Notes: a model not told the origin generated them from the sequence alone. 17,980 nt of DNA from Ktedonobacter sp. 13_1_20CM_4_53_11 (GCA_001919995.1 MNIY01000011.1:1-17980); one strand, 5' to 3'. Shown: positions 1-8,842, numbered from the stretch's first letter. Made by a program: numbers and translations.

Positions 1-663
1 AACCTGGCTTCCCTCCAGGATCGTATCATCTACCCTGTCGGCGTGTACATGCTCTCCACTCTGTACGCCGGCCAGCTCCTCTAACTCGTCGGCTAAGCGC
101 GCCACTAGGTAACCATAACTACGCTCCTGCAGCAAACGTGAAGTGTTTGATTCTTCACTCATATCGTTATCCCGTAGATATTGGTACACTCCATACAATT
201 GGTGCAGTTCGCTTTCCAACTTTTGCTGCTCATTTGTGCTAAGATAGTCTATGGCTATAGGAAGTGCTCCTTCATCCTGAGATTCTGCTCGCATTGATCC
301 ATAAACAATGTCTGGATCAAAAACGCGCTCGGCTACAAACTCGTAGCCATCATCTGGCAACAAACGACGAAAGTAACAACTGCGATAGCCTGTATGACAT
401 GCCGCATCACCGTGCTGGACAACCTTTATCAAAAGGCTGGTCTCTTCACAGTTTACGAAAATATCCCGTACTTCCTGGACATTACCGGACTGTTCTCCCT
501 TGCGCCAGATAGTATTCCGGGAGCGGCTGAAAAAATGCGTATACCCTGTCTCCCGCGTCAGCGAGAGTGCCTCTTCATTCATAAATGCTACCATGAGCAC
601 CTCTCCCGTAGCATCATCTTGTATCACCGCTGGCAGTAATCCCTGTCGATCGAATTTCAGCAT
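1..663 (-). CDS. hisI: Phosphoribosyl-AMP cyclohydrolase with C-terminal MazG/HisE-like extension, 3' end outside window
   Basis: Opens the ring of phosphoribosyl-AMP in the third step of histidine synthesis (cytosolic). I translated it from the ATG at 663; the frame stays open for 221 codons to the window edge, so the stop is not seen. Residues 1-101 are a HisI domain: SRSRNTIW followed by KGEQSGN at 46-61, and zinc ligands Cys72, Cys89 and Cys96 in NCEE and CHTGYRSC. The usual metal-binding DCDxD reads N-C-E-E-T at 71-75. Residues about 120-221 are an extension with an acidic helix (DELEE, 192-196) and, after about 20 residues, LEGSQ (216-220), resembling the EExxE...ExxD pattern of MazG/HisE pyrophosphohydrolases but not textbook HisE. 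The ATG overlaps the hisF stop by 7 nt, suggesting translational coupling. HisI identity is sure; the role of the extension is inferred. Confidence 0.93.
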   Translation of the reverse strand, partial: MLKFDRQGLLPAVIQDDATGEVLMVAFMNEEALSLTRETGYTHFFSRSRNTIWRKGEQSGNVQEVRDIFVNCEETSLLIKVVQHGDAACHTGYRSCYFRRLLPDDGYEFVAERVFDPDIVYGSMRAESQDEGALPIAIDYLSTNEQQKLESELHQLYGVYQYLRDNDMSEESNTSRLLQERSYGYLVARLADELEELAGVQSGEHVHADRVDDTILEGSQV

Positions 664-1424
664 GGTCGCACCCACACCCCTCTCGCTTGCAAATAACACT
701 TTACATCATTAATCCGATGCTGGCCAAAATGGAAGATTGATGCAGCTAATAACGCATCTGCACCACCTGTGGTCAAGCCCTCATAGAGATGTTCTAGCTT
801 GCCAACACCTCCCGAGGCTATCACAGGTACCTGGACATTTGTAGAGACCAGCGCTGTGAGTGTCAAATCGTACCCTTTTTGCGTCCCATCTCGATCCATA
901 CTCGTCAGCAGGATTTCTCCGGTACCGAGATCAACACCCCGTTGCGCCCACTCTAACACATCTATCCCGGTAGGGGTACGACCACCATGGATATATACTT
1001 CGTAATTGCTGGGTAGTAAAGGATTGTGACGAGCATCAATGGCGAGCACAATACACTGAGCTCCAAATTGCTCGGATCCGGCACGCAACAGTTCGGGTGA
1101 CACAACCGCAGCTGTGTTAAGCGAAGTTTTATCAGCCCCTGCTCCCAGGGTTGCGCGAATATCCTCGACAGTGCGAATTCCTCCACCAACAGTAACAGGG
1201 ATGAACACCTCCTCCGCTGTTTTGCGTACAACATCAAGCATGGTCGCCCGGTTCTCATAGGTCGCAGTGATATCGAGAAAAACGAGTTCATCCGCACCTT
1301 CTCTGTTATAATACGCTGCAAGTTCCACAGGGTTTCCAGCATCACGCAGATTCTCAAAATGAATCCCTTTGACTACACGGCCTGCTGTCACATCAAGACA
1401 AGGGATAATGCGCTTGGTCAACAT
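657..1424 (-). CDS. hisF: Imidazole glycerol phosphate synthase, cyclase subunit
   Basis: Closes the imidazole ring: with ammonia from HisH it converts PRFAR to imidazole glycerol phosphate and AICAR. The 255-residue protein has the normal length and (beta-alpha)8 half-barrel symmetry. It begins KRIIPCLDV with catalytic Asp11; the second catalytic Asp130 is in LAIDARH. Phosphate-binding loops are TVGGGIRT (78-85) and IASGGVG (202-208). The segment [10 protein letters not shown] (98-107) is a mild variant of the usual DKVSINTAAV. The ATG follows a strong GGAGGAGGTT ribosome site that overlaps the end of hisA; the hisA stop lies 4 nt upstream. It sits with hisH and hisA, its structural paralogue, as in most his operons. 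The C-terminus ends in Pro-Cys because the reading overlaps the hisI start. Nothing is missing. Confidence 0.97.
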   Translation of the reverse strand: MLTKRIIPCLDVTAGRVVKGIHFENLRDAGNPVELAAYYNREGADELVFLDITATYENRATMLDVVRKTAEEVFIPVTVGGGIRTVEDIRATLGAGADKTSLNTAAVVSPELLRAGSEQFGAQCIVLAIDARHNPLLPSNYEVYIHGGRTPTGIDVLEWAQRGVDLGTGEILLTSMDRDGTQKGYDLTLTALVSTNVQVPVIASGGVGKLEHLYEGLTTGGADALLAASIFHFGQHRINDVKCYLQARGVWVRPC

Positions 1425-1428
1425 GTCT

Positions 1429-2193
1429 CTAACCTCCTCCTCTTTCTATCTCCTGAATTGCCGACGCCAGAACTACATCTCCCGTATAGAGCGCCCTGCC
1501 AATAATCGCCCCCTCAACTCCCAATCCGGCGACGGCTTGCAGATCATCTATTGTGCTGATGCCTCCAGAAGCAATCAATGCAGATGTTGGATATGTTGCA
1601 TCAGCAGAGGCCTTAAGAGGTTCGGTAATCACCCTCTGCATCTCTGACAATGCCTCCAGGTTCGGCCCTTTCAAAACCCCATCGCGTGCTATATCAGTAT
1701 AAATAAAACGTCGGACGCCAAGCATGCGCAATTCTCTTGCCAGAGATGTTGCCTGAGTACTGGAGGTCTCGCGCCAGCCCTGCATAGCTACCCGGCCATC
1801 CCGCGCATCCAGGCCAACGGCAATACGTTCCCCCCAACGATGCAGTGCCTCCTCTATGAGTGCACGATCGGTCAATGCTATCGTACCTAGAACAATACGC
1901 TCTATACCAAGGTCAAGCACCTGCTCGATATGTGGAAGCGCTCGCATGCCCCCTCCAACTTCAATCCGCAAGGACGTGGCCGCGCGTATGCGCCCGATGA
2001 GTCCCACATTAACAGGGTATCCGCTGGCTGCTCCATCCAGGTCAACGACATGCAACCAGCTTGCGCCAGCCTCTTGCCATCGTTGTGCGACCCTCACCGG
2101 ATCGGTATCGTAGGTAGTCACCTTGCCATAATCCCCTTGATAGAGGCGCACACAGGCTCCATCTTTGATATCAATCGCCGGTAAAATAATCAT
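1429..2193 (-). CDS. hisA: ProFAR isomerase (HisA)
   Basis: Isomerises ProFAR to PRFAR, the fourth step of histidine synthesis. Counting from the ATG at 2193 the protein has 254 residues, typical for HisA. It starts [12 protein letters not shown], with catalytic Asp8, and has the second catalytic Asp129 in GLDARDG. The barrel phosphate loops are IEVGGGMR (77-84) and IASGGIS (207-213); TDIARDG at 166-172 is the conserved strand-6 motif that distinguishes HisA from HisF. A longer reading from 2337 adds 48 residues with no HisA similarity and buries the start inside hisH, so I reject it. The chosen ATG overlaps the hisH stop by 4 nt (ATGA), typical of coupled translation. A short insertion of about 10 residues rich in Ala/Thr lies before the last strands (about 193-203). 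A dual HisA/TrpF (PriA) role cannot be excluded by eye. Confidence 0.96.
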   Translation of the reverse strand: MIILPAIDIKDGACVRLYQGDYGKVTTYDTDPVRVAQRWQEAGASWLHVVDLDGAASGYPVNVGLIGRIRAATSLRIEVGGGMRALPHIEQVLDLGIERIVLGTIALTDRALIEEALHRWGERIAVGLDARDGRVAMQGWRETSSTQATSLARELRMLGVRRFIYTDIARDGVLKGPNLEALSEMQRVITEPLKASADATYPTSALIASGGISTIDDLQAVAGLGVEGAIIGRALYTGDVVLASAIQEIERGGG

Positions 2194-2798
2194 TGGTTCA
2201 CCCACTGCACAAAATTCCTGAGCAATTGCAGACCCGCTTCCCCGCTCTTTTCTGGGTGAAACTGCGTACCCCAGATATGTTCGGCTACAATAACACTGCA
2301 AAAGGAAGAACCATAACCGGTGACCGCCGCTACACATCCATGATCTTGTGGCTCGACGTAATAGGAGTGAGCGAAATAAAAATAGGCATCTCCAGGAAGA
2401 TCGGCAAAGATAGGTAACCCACTGCGCGTCGGCAACACCTGGTTCCAGCCCATATGTGGAATCTTCGGTCCCTCAGGGATACGTCTCACTGCCCCGCGAA
2501 AGAGGCCCAAACCGTCGACCTCCCCCTCAGCGTGATAGTCTGCCAGCAGTTGCATGCCAAGACAAATGCCTAAAAAAGGCTTCCCCTGTTGTGTTGCCAG
2601 GCGAATAGCAACGTCCAATCTTCTCTCTTTCATACGTGCCATCGCAGTCCCACCAGAGCCAACTCCCGGCAACACAATAGCCTGTGCAGCATCAACAACA
2701 GCGGGCTCATCGGTTACCTGCACCTGGGCTCCCACGTATGCAAGGGCTTTCTCGATGCTACGCATATTACCCGCCCCGTAATCGATAACGACTATCAT
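2190..2798 (-). CDS. hisH: Imidazole glycerol phosphate synthase, glutaminase subunit
   Basis: Class I glutamine amidotransferase that hydrolyses glutamine and channels ammonia to HisF. The 202-residue protein is full length. The nucleophile Cys79 is in GICLGMQLL, and the other catalytic residues are His181 and Glu183 in TQFHPEKS. The N-terminal DYGAGN and the LPGVGSGG loop (43-50) are standard for HisH and contribute to the HisF interface and oxyanion region. The ATG follows AAGGATGAGTAG with good spacing; the preceding HAD-kinase gene ends 4 nt upstream, and hisA overlaps the hisH stop by 4 nt. Its place between an unexpected HAD-kinase fusion and hisA keeps the hisH-hisA-hisF order common in bacteria. 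No unusual residues were seen in the active site. Confidence 0.97.
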   Translation of the reverse strand: MIVVIDYGAGNMRSIEKALAYVGAQVQVTDEPAVVDAAQAIVLPGVGSGGTAMARMKERRLDVAIRLATQQGKPFLGICLGMQLLADYHAEGEVDGLGLFRGAVRRIPEGPKIPHMGWNQVLPTRSGLPIFADLPGDAYFYFAHSYYVEPQDHGCVAAVTGYGSSFCSVIVAEHIWGTQFHPEKSGEAGLQLLRNFVQWVNQ

Positions 2799-2802
2799 CT
2801 AC

Positions 2803-5283
2803 TCATCCTTCGTTCAGCGATCTATTGCCCATTTCAATTGCCTGAGCCAGCCCAAGCCAGCAAAGAGCAGGTGGTAGGCGTTTCACATCCAGCAGGTTCA
2901 TCGTTAACAACGGGCAACACATCATTGCTAACCATACCACCTCAGACCAATCTGCCGAAAGGTCATTCTTTGTACCCAGCATTTCCTTGAGTGGTGCATA
3001 GAGGTCGTGTAATTTCGCCTCGAAAATCGCCTTGCGTATCATCGTCAGCTCATAATTATGTTCAACGTAAATGTCTGAACCGCGAATATCAACAGAAATC
3101 TGCAAATCCTGCGCTACCTTCTCTGGAAAATACATCCATGTCGCGAACACGTTATGAAAGAAAGGTTTGACTATGTCGAGGAGCGGGGAATGGCGCCCGG
3201 CAAAGGCCGGGTCAAAATAGAGAAAGTCTTTCCTGTCTTCCAGGAAGACATTGCCAAAATGTGCATCTCCATGTCCAATAACAGTCGCCATTTCTCGCGC
3301 TGGATCGAGCACGATTCTCGCTCGTTCAATCAGTCCGCCAAGGGTCGGTCGCTTCCATTCTCCGGTTACAACTGTTCCATACATATTATAGACCGTCCAA
3401 CGATATTGAAGCAGTTCCTCGAAAGGTATCCCCTGCACATAGCCAGACGGGCCTTGACCAGGCAATGTGACAACTTTTCCTTGATAGAATGATTTAAACC
3501 GCTCACCTGCAAGGCGATGCCAGAAAAGCTGGTGGATAGGAGCGCGAGCGTGTTCCTCCGCCGGGCTTCTCATCATTGTCTGATCATAGATAGACAGCAA
3601 ACGAGCACACTCCCGCTTTTCAGCTGCAATGACCGTTTCAAACGCATCATCTTCAGCGGAACCTGCCTCGATCGCATGCACAAGGTCGAATATAACAGGC
3701 CAGCGCACCACCGGGTAAATTACCATCTGCCGCCCTCCCTCGTGCAGCGCCTTGAGCGGTTTGACAATGTTGTAGCCGGCCTGGTGAAGCAGGTCGGCGT
3801 GATAGTATTCTGCCAGGATGCCCTGCTCTTCGACGTGCGTCTTGAAAAAGTATTCTTCGCCGTTCAGACGATAAAATCCATTGAATGAATTCAATGAAAC
3901 CGCCTTTGGCGTCAAGGTCACACTCTCGGGATATAATTGCATATGCCGGGCGAACCAGCGCCGTAAAAGCCGCTCTGCTTTTTCTTTCTCAGAGAATTGA
4001 AGGCGTTGAATAGCAGCAAGACTATCGATCTCTTCCAATAATTTCGGCAGCCCGGTCATATCTTCAATAGTGAAATCCGGCCTGCTTTGCTCCAAAAGTT
4101 TGCGCGCCTCTGCAGTACGTGCGCCAGTTAGTACAGCCACAGTAATTGCCCCGGCCGCGCGGCCACCCAGTATGTCACTGGTCGAGTCTCCTACCACCAC
4201 AAAGGATTCATTCTTTGCAAGAGATGTTCTTGGTGCACTGGAGTCATCAAGCAATGTTGTTTCAAGACGTTCCATGGATTCAAGCAAGCCATTGAAATTT
4301 TGATCGCTATGATCAGCTGCAACCAGAAATTGAAAAGGGTGCGGCTTACTCAGGAGCGTATGATCGCCGTGTGCACGCAGCACTGCCTCCGCACGCTCGA
4401 TGTCGTCGTACGTCGCGCTATGCTCTTCGTCAAAATAGCGGTGTAACCCATACATCTCTAGAGGATAAAGGGCCTCTTGTTGGGTGCGACCGGTGGCAAA
4501 CCCCAGCAGATAACCTTGACTCTGCAGCGTTTCAAGAGTAAGCTGCACAGCTTCCAAAGGGAGTAGAGGCTGCTCAAAGTGAATACATCCAGGCTTACCT
4601 TGCTGCTTTGAAAGATGGCCATAAGTCGACGCATAGAGACTATCCCCCAGGTACCACTCTTGAAAGATATCCCGGCAAAATGACCAGAAAGGGCTGTAGC
4701 GTGAAAAAACATCCTTTATGGGATAGCCCAGTCGTTCACTGGCGTAGAGGTCAAAGCGATTGATGAGAGCAAGCCCGACACATCCTTCAAAAATGGGCAT
4801 ATCAAAAAGCGAGGCACCATGTTGAGTATCAGTGCTGCCTCTCTCCCCGTATTGATCTGAGCGCCTCACAAAGAGTGGCGATTCTCGCGGAAGTATTAAT
4901 TGTGTACTCTGCTTTCTAAAGGCCGTGAGCCATGCAGCATCCCAGGGTCGTAAGGGCAAGAGAGATTGGAGGTCTGGCACGAATGCCAACAGGTCAATCA
5001 AACTGAGGCAGGCTGCTACATAACAGCTGTCCCAATTGGAGTTGATAGCGCGCGCCTTGATTGCGAGTATCTCCGCTTCTGGAAGAATTGCACGACTGGT
5101 TCTGCGGCTCTCCTCGGCGGTCACCACAGGATGATATTGCCCATCCGCGCCCAAAATGCTAGCATCCAGGTTCCAATAGCGCGGACTATAATAGAGCTCA
5201 TGCAGCGTCAACCCTGCCGCATCCCAGTAGGCTTCTTCGTTGGTAATCACACCGTCCAGGTCAAACACCACCAGGTTCTTCAA
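2803..5283 (-). CDS. HAD phosphatase / APH-type kinase-fold fusion inside the his operon
   Basis: An 826-residue two-domain protein of unknown function. Residues 1-420 are a HAD-superfamily hydrolase: nucleophile Asp8 and acid/base Asp10 in VFDLDGVIT, Thr264 in FATGR, Lys313 in SKPHP, and Asp366/Asp370 in VVGDSTSD. About 250 residues separate motifs I and II, implying a very large cap. Residues about 440-826 look like an aminoglycoside/choline-kinase-type phosphotransferase: probable ATP-contacting Lys481 (EEYFFKT), hinge near MVIYPVV (520-526), catalytic loop HGDAHFGN (671-678; Asp673, Asn678) and metal-binding Asp691 in YFDPAF. All core residues for both activities are present. The start is TTG at 5283 after an AGAGG site and overlaps the hisG stop by 4 nt, so translation is likely coupled. 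Position suggests a link to histidine synthesis, perhaps histidinol-phosphate phosphatase, but this HAD type differs from the HisB phosphatase domain. Fold calls are firm; function is not. Confidence 0.8.
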   Translation of the reverse strand: MKNLVVFDLDGVITNEEAYWDAAGLTLHELYYSPRYWNLDASILGADGQYHPVVTAEESRRTSRAILPEAEILAIKARAINSNWDSCYVAACLSLIDLLAFVPDLQSLLPLRPWDAAWLTAFRKQSTQLILPRESPLFVRRSDQYGERGSTDTQHGASLFDMPIFEGCVGLALINRFDLYASERLGYPIKDVFSRYSPFWSFCRDIFQEWYLGDSLYASTYGHLSKQQGKPGCIHFEQPLLPLEAVQLTLETLQSQGYLLGFATGRTQQEALYPLEMYGLHRYFDEEHSATYDDIERAEAVLRAHGDHTLLSKPHPFQFLVAADHSDQNFNGLLESMERLETTLLDDSSAPRTSLAKNESFVVVGDSTSDILGGRAAGAITVAVLTGARTAEARKLLEQSRPDFTIEDMTGLPKLLEEIDSLAAIQRLQFSEKEKAERLLRRWFARHMQLYPESVTLTPKAVSLNSFNGFYRLNGEEYFFKTHVEEQGILAEYYHADLLHQAGYNIVKPLKALHEGGRQMVIYPVVRWPVIFDLVHAIEAGSAEDDAFETVIAAEKRECARLLSIYDQTMMRSPAEEHARAPIHQLFWHRLAGERFKSFYQGKVVTLPGQGPSGYVQGIPFEELLQYRWTVYNMYGTVVTGEWKRPTLGGLIERARIVLDPAREMATVIGHGDAHFGNVFLEDRKDFLYFDPAFAGRHSPLLDIVKPFFHNVFATWMYFPEKVAQDLQISVDIRGSDIYVEHNYELTMIRKAIFEAKLHDLYAPLKEMLGTKNDLSADWSEVVWLAMMCCPLLTMNLLDVKRLPPALCWLGLAQAIEMGNRSLNEG

Positions 5284-6368
5284 TGTAACCTCTTTAATCG
5301 TTCATGCAAGCTGCGAACGCGCACAGATTCTCTCTCAAAGCGATAAGTCAACGGGGTCACATCGATATGAAATGCCCCCATACTGCGTAGGATAGCGACG
5401 GCCTCCAACAATTCTGAGCTTGTATTGCCAACACGTACCACCCCCGAAATCGTACACCCATTGGGATCCGCTTTTTCGCTTACTGCCAAACCCCTTCCAT
5501 CGGAACTTGCTACACGAAACTCGAAGCCAGGGATACGCGATTTCAATTGTTGGCAAATGCGCTGAATCCCATCAGAGCCTTCGACCTGCAAATGCGCAGT
5601 AAGCAGTGAGCGATTGCGCGCTTGCATGCGAGCGTCAATCAACTCCAACATCATTGAGGCTATGCGCAGGGCCTGTTTGTTATGGTTCAGGAGCTGTGCG
5701 TTACCAATCAAGCAGGCTTGAGAACGCAAAACGATACCGTCATCTAACAATTTCAAGTGGTTTTCACGCAGTGTTGTACCGGTCTCGGTCAGATCAACGA
5801 TCAAGTCAGCTGTATCGGTCAAGGGTGCCGCCTCGAGCGCCCCGTGAGGAGAAACAATCTTACAATGAGTGATGCCATGCCGGCGCAGGAACTGTCCCGT
5901 CAGAATGGGATACTTGGTGGCAATACGCAGCCCCCGCCCTTTTTGCGTGGCATAGTAGCCTGCCAGGTGCCAGAGGTCGGCACAGGTGCTCACATCAATC
6001 CACGTTTCGGGCACCGCTACCACGAGGCGACAGGCACCGTAGTCAAGGTTACGCTCTAAAACGATGATATCTTCTCCGTTATCTCCATCAACAATCTCGT
6101 CATCACTATAACCGAGATGCTCGGCCAGGATATCATAGCCAGTTATACCAAGTGTAGCATCGCCATTGAGCACGAGCATTGGTATATCTGCGGCGCGTTG
6201 AAACACCACTTCCAAGCCCGGCATGCTTGCGATGCGTGCCAGGTACTGGCGCGGGTTGCTCCGGTTGACCTTCATCCCGCATTCGGCGAGAAAGGAGAGC
6301 GTCGAGGCCTCCAAAGTACCTTTACCCGGCAATGCCAGGCGTACTTCTTGCTCCTTCGTCACTGCCAT
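5280..6368 (-). CDS. hisG: ATP phosphoribosyltransferase, long form
   Basis: Catalyses the first committed step of histidine synthesis, joining ATP and PRPP. The 362-residue protein begins VRLALPGKGTLE, has NGDATLGITGYDIL at 68-81 in the periplasmic-binding-protein-like catalytic lobes, and the PRPP loop DLTETGTTLREN at 192-203. Residues about 253-345, ending GAFHIDVTPLTY, resemble the HisG C-terminal regulatory domain that binds histidine, so this is the long, feedback-inhibited form, somewhat longer than the usual 290-300 residues. Long-form HisG normally does not need HisZ, which matters for the neighbour upstream. The ATG at 6368 overlaps the end of the HisRS-family gene by 10 nt; the next gene starts 4 nt inside its stop. 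Identity is clear; the C-terminal domain assignment rests on its position and the terminal motif. Confidence 0.93.
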   Translation of the reverse strand: MAVTKEQEVRLALPGKGTLEASTLSFLAECGMKVNRSNPRQYLARIASMPGLEVVFQRAADIPMLVLNGDATLGITGYDILAEHLGYSDDEIVDGDNGEDIIVLERNLDYGACRLVVAVPETWIDVSTCADLWHLAGYYATQKGRGLRIATKYPILTGQFLRRHGITHCKIVSPHGALEAAPLTDTADLIVDLTETGTTLRENHLKLLDDGIVLRSQACLIGNAQLLNHNKQALRIASMMLELIDARMQARNRSLLTAHLQVEGSDGIQRICQQLKSRIPGFEFRVASSDGRGLAVSEKADPNGCTISGVVRVGNTSSELLEAVAILRSMGAFHIDVTPLTYRFERESVRVRSLHERLKRLH

Positions 6369-7864
6369 TGCTCCTTATGCGCTATATTCTCTGCCAGTGT
6401 ATCTACAGCTAAAACTCTTTCCTCGCCTGTCTGCAGATCCTTCAGAGTTACCCTCTGCGTCCGCTGCTCACTTTCACCCACAATTATTGCCAGGGCAATC
6501 TGCTTCCTCGTCGCTATTTTCAAACCGGCTCCGACACCGTGCCCGCTCACATCCACCTCCGTCCACAAGCCCTGCAATCGCGTGGAGCGAGCCACTTGCA
6601 AGGCATAGGGTACATCACTCTGGCTGACAGGAATTACCAGCGCCCGCGTAGATTCGTTCGACGGCAGGTCACTTCTATCTATAAGCGAAAGGAGACGCTC
6701 GATACCAAAGGCAAAACCGCAGGCGTTGATATCGCGATTGCCACCAACGGCGCGCACGAGGTGATCGTAACGCCCACCTCCACAGAGTTGAGCATCGAAA
6801 CCATCTTCATCGCGAGCATGTATCTCAAAAACCAGCCCGGTATAGTAGCTGACACCACGCCCAAGTGACAGGTTGAGTACAATCTGCTGTTGTGGTACTC
6901 CACACTGCTCTACAACTGCCACAAGCTGCTCTAGTTCAGTCAGCGGCTCGGCATCCAGTTCGTAGCTCGCTAACAGGGCGCGTAGTTCATCAAAGACGAG
7001 AGGAGGAGACCCGGAGAGCGCGTGTAGGGCACGCATAAACTCCAGTGCGTGCAGAATCTGCCGCCGCTGTTCACTACGTCCCACTTTCCACAGGAAGCGT
7101 TCGACAACTTCATCACGAACAGTATCATCTCCGAAGGAGATACTGATGCCGTTGAGTAGAGAGGTCATAAAGCGGGTTTCCACCTCGGATATCCCCGCGG
7201 CAACTATCTCTCTATTACTCCCTTCCACCGTGTTCAGGGGATACAATGCTTCCAGCCGCGCCTGTGCAGCTCGTTCTCCTTCTTCGGAACGGCTGATTTG
7301 TTCCATCAAACTAAGCAACAAACGCGCTGCTTGTTCATCGAGGCGCAGGCGCTGAATAAATCCACTGGCTACACCTATATGCCCCAGCTCCAGGCGGTAT
7401 TGGGTGATGTGAAGTTTTTGCAGCACATCACAGGCAAGCTGCACGATTTCAGCATCGGCGGCGACTGCCTGCCCACCGAACAACTCAACCCCCAATTGCG
7501 TATGCTGTCGATAACGGTTACGCCCAGGTGCCTCATAGCGGAAAATTGGACCGGCATATTGAAAGCGTAAAGGTAAATGCTGCTGTTGGTAGTGATCAAG
7601 GTACAGCCGGCAAATTGAAGCTGTGTACTCTGGTCGCAAACAAAGGTCTCGATGGTGCAGGCGAAAAGCATACAGGTTTTGCCACAGCTCCTGCCCAAAG
7701 CTGGTGAGAAAGAGATCGCTATGCTCTAGCATGGGAGTATCGACCGTAACATACCCCGCTTGAGCCAGGAGCGTACTCAAACTGTCAGTCAACCAGCGTC
7801 GATGCTGATACGCCTCCGGCAATATATCGTGCATCCCGCGCAACCGCTCAACGCGCTTTTTCAT
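6359..7864 (-). CDS. hisS: Histidyl-tRNA synthetase family protein (HisS, or HisZ-like)
   Basis: Class II synthetase fold. From the ATG at 7864 it has 501 residues; an upstream in-frame GTG at 7891 is less likely because an AGAAGG site lies 7 nt before the ATG. In numbering from the GTG: LRPEYT (85-90), motif 2 around GPIFRYEAPGRNRYRQ (114-129), LGRGVSYYTG (343-352) and motif 3 GGGRYDHL plus FGIERLL (371-401). Residues expected to contact histidine are present. A C-terminal domain (about 415-500) resembles the anticodon-binding domain of true HisRS, which HisZ proteins usually lack. SYYTG in place of DYYTG, and an insertion around 215-290 that makes it longer than the usual 420-430 residues, are odd. 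Because the adjacent HisG is the long form, I favour a tRNA-charging enzyme, but a regulatory paralogue is possible. The gene overlaps hisG, and the argB stop lies just upstream. Confidence 0.8.
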   Translation of the reverse strand: MKKRVERLRGMHDILPEAYQHRRWLTDSLSTLLAQAGYVTVDTPMLEHSDLFLTSFGQELWQNLYAFRLHHRDLCLRPEYTASICRLYLDHYQQQHLPLRFQYAGPIFRYEAPGRNRYRQHTQLGVELFGGQAVAADAEIVQLACDVLQKLHITQYRLELGHIGVASGFIQRLRLDEQAARLLLSLMEQISRSEEGERAAQARLEALYPLNTVEGSNREIVAAGISEVETRFMTSLLNGISISFGDDTVRDEVVERFLWKVGRSEQRRQILHALEFMRALHALSGSPPLVFDELRALLASYELDAEPLTELEQLVAVVEQCGVPQQQIVLNLSLGRGVSYYTGLVFEIHARDEDGFDAQLCGGGRYDHLVRAVGGNRDINACGFAFGIERLLSLIDRSDLPSNESTRALVIPVSQSDVPYALQVARSTRLQGLWTEVDVSGHGVGAGLKIATRKQIALAIIVGESEQRTQRVTLKDLQTGEERVLAVDTLAENIAHKEQWQ

Positions 7865-7883
7865 GAACGAAACCTTCTGCTCA

Positions 7884-8759
7884 TTATTCACCCCTTCGTA
7901 TCATTGTACCGGCTCCCTCGTCGGTGAATAATTCGCGCAGCAATATATGGGATTCCCGGCCATCGACAATATGTACACGTGGCACTGCGAGCAAGGCGTC
8001 AAGACAGGCCGAAACTTTTGGGATCATACCGCCACTGATAACGCCATCTTCAATGAGCTTCTTCGCCTCCAGTTCCCCCAGTTCCGAGATCAATGTTCCA
8101 TCTTGGCGACAGATACCCACCACATTGCTCAGGAAGATTAATTTCTCTGCGTTGAGCGCACCCGCTAAATGAGCTGCAACCAGGTCTGCGTTGATATTCA
8201 GGCAAGTATCATCTGGTCCCTGGCCAAGTGGAGCAATAATTGGAATATAGCCCTGGTCGATAAGTGTTTGCACAGGTAGGGGATCAACCGACTCGACCTC
8301 TCCAACAAAACCAAGGCGTTCATTAGCGACACGAGCACGGATCATGTTCCCATCTGTTCCACTTAAACCTACAGCGTGACCACCAAGTGAGGAAGTCATC
8401 AAAACCAGCCCCTGGTTGACCTGTCCCAACAGAACCATACGTACAACATCCAGTGTCGCTGCATCAGTGACGCGCAAACCCTGCTCAAAACGTGCCGGTA
8501 AGTTAAGCTTCTTCAGCCACTCATTAATATATGGACCACCGCCGTGCACCAGTACAGGATTGGCGCCTAACGCACGTAACCAGATGATATCCTGCAAAAC
8601 ACTGCGTTGATATTCAAGGGCGCTGCCCCCTAATTTTACCACCAGCGTCTTCCCTTTCAAAAAATCGATGTAGGGAAGTGCCTCGCGCAGTACCTGTGCA
8701 ATTAAGTGATGATCGTTGATGATGTCGCCTTCTGACGTTATTGAAAATGTAATAGACAT
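7884..8759 (-). CDS. argB: Acetylglutamate kinase
   Basis: Phosphorylates N-acetylglutamate in the second step of arginine synthesis (amino-acid-kinase fold, cytosolic). The 291-residue protein has Lys42 in VVKLGGSA, the substrate loop HGGGP (72-76), LRVTD (95-99), NINADLVA (188-195, phosphate and substrate contacts) and ATP-site Lys248 in GGMIPK. A roughly 35-residue N-terminal extension ending LPYIDFLKGK precedes the first strand; such an N-terminal helix is typical of hexameric, arginine-inhibited enzymes and absent from the insensitive E. coli type, so feedback inhibition by arginine is expected. The ATG follows GAGGAAGG at 8 nt. It lies 83 nt after argC; the next gene begins within or just after its stop, joining the arg pair to the his block. 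Confidence 0.96.
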   Translation of the reverse strand: MSITFSITSEGDIINDHHLIAQVLREALPYIDFLKGKTLVVKLGGSALEYQRSVLQDIIWLRALGANPVLVHGGGPYINEWLKKLNLPARFEQGLRVTDAATLDVVRMVLLGQVNQGLVLMTSSLGGHAVGLSGTDGNMIRARVANERLGFVGEVESVDPLPVQTLIDQGYIPIIAPLGQGPDDTCLNINADLVAAHLAGALNAEKLIFLSNVVGICRQDGTLISELGELEAKKLIEDGVISGGMIPKVSACLDALLAVPRVHIVDGRESHILLRELFTDEGAGTMIRRGE

Positions 8760-8842
8760 TTTAGAAAACCTTCCTCTTCATTTGATAATCGTTACATTGA
8801 ATAAGAACACCCAATCGCCGCTTTTGGATAACACTCGTTTCT

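Noticed and set aside
2194..2337. Longer reading of hisA with 48 extra N-terminal residues
   Set aside because: The extra residues do not resemble HisA, would lie inside hisH, and [12 protein letters not shown] at 2193 is the standard HisA start with ATGA coupling.
6117..6627. Plus-strand open frames, such as 6117-6608 and 6223-6627, as genes
   Set aside because: They lie opposite strongly supported his genes, have low-complexity or Ser/Cys/Arg-rich products, and no recognisable domains or ribosome sites.
8807..8830. Weak hairpin between argC and argB (TATCCAA/TTGGGTG) followed by TTCTTATT as an intercistronic terminator
   Set aside because: The stem has only 7 bp with two G-U pairs; a spacer with partial attenuation is possible but not supportable.
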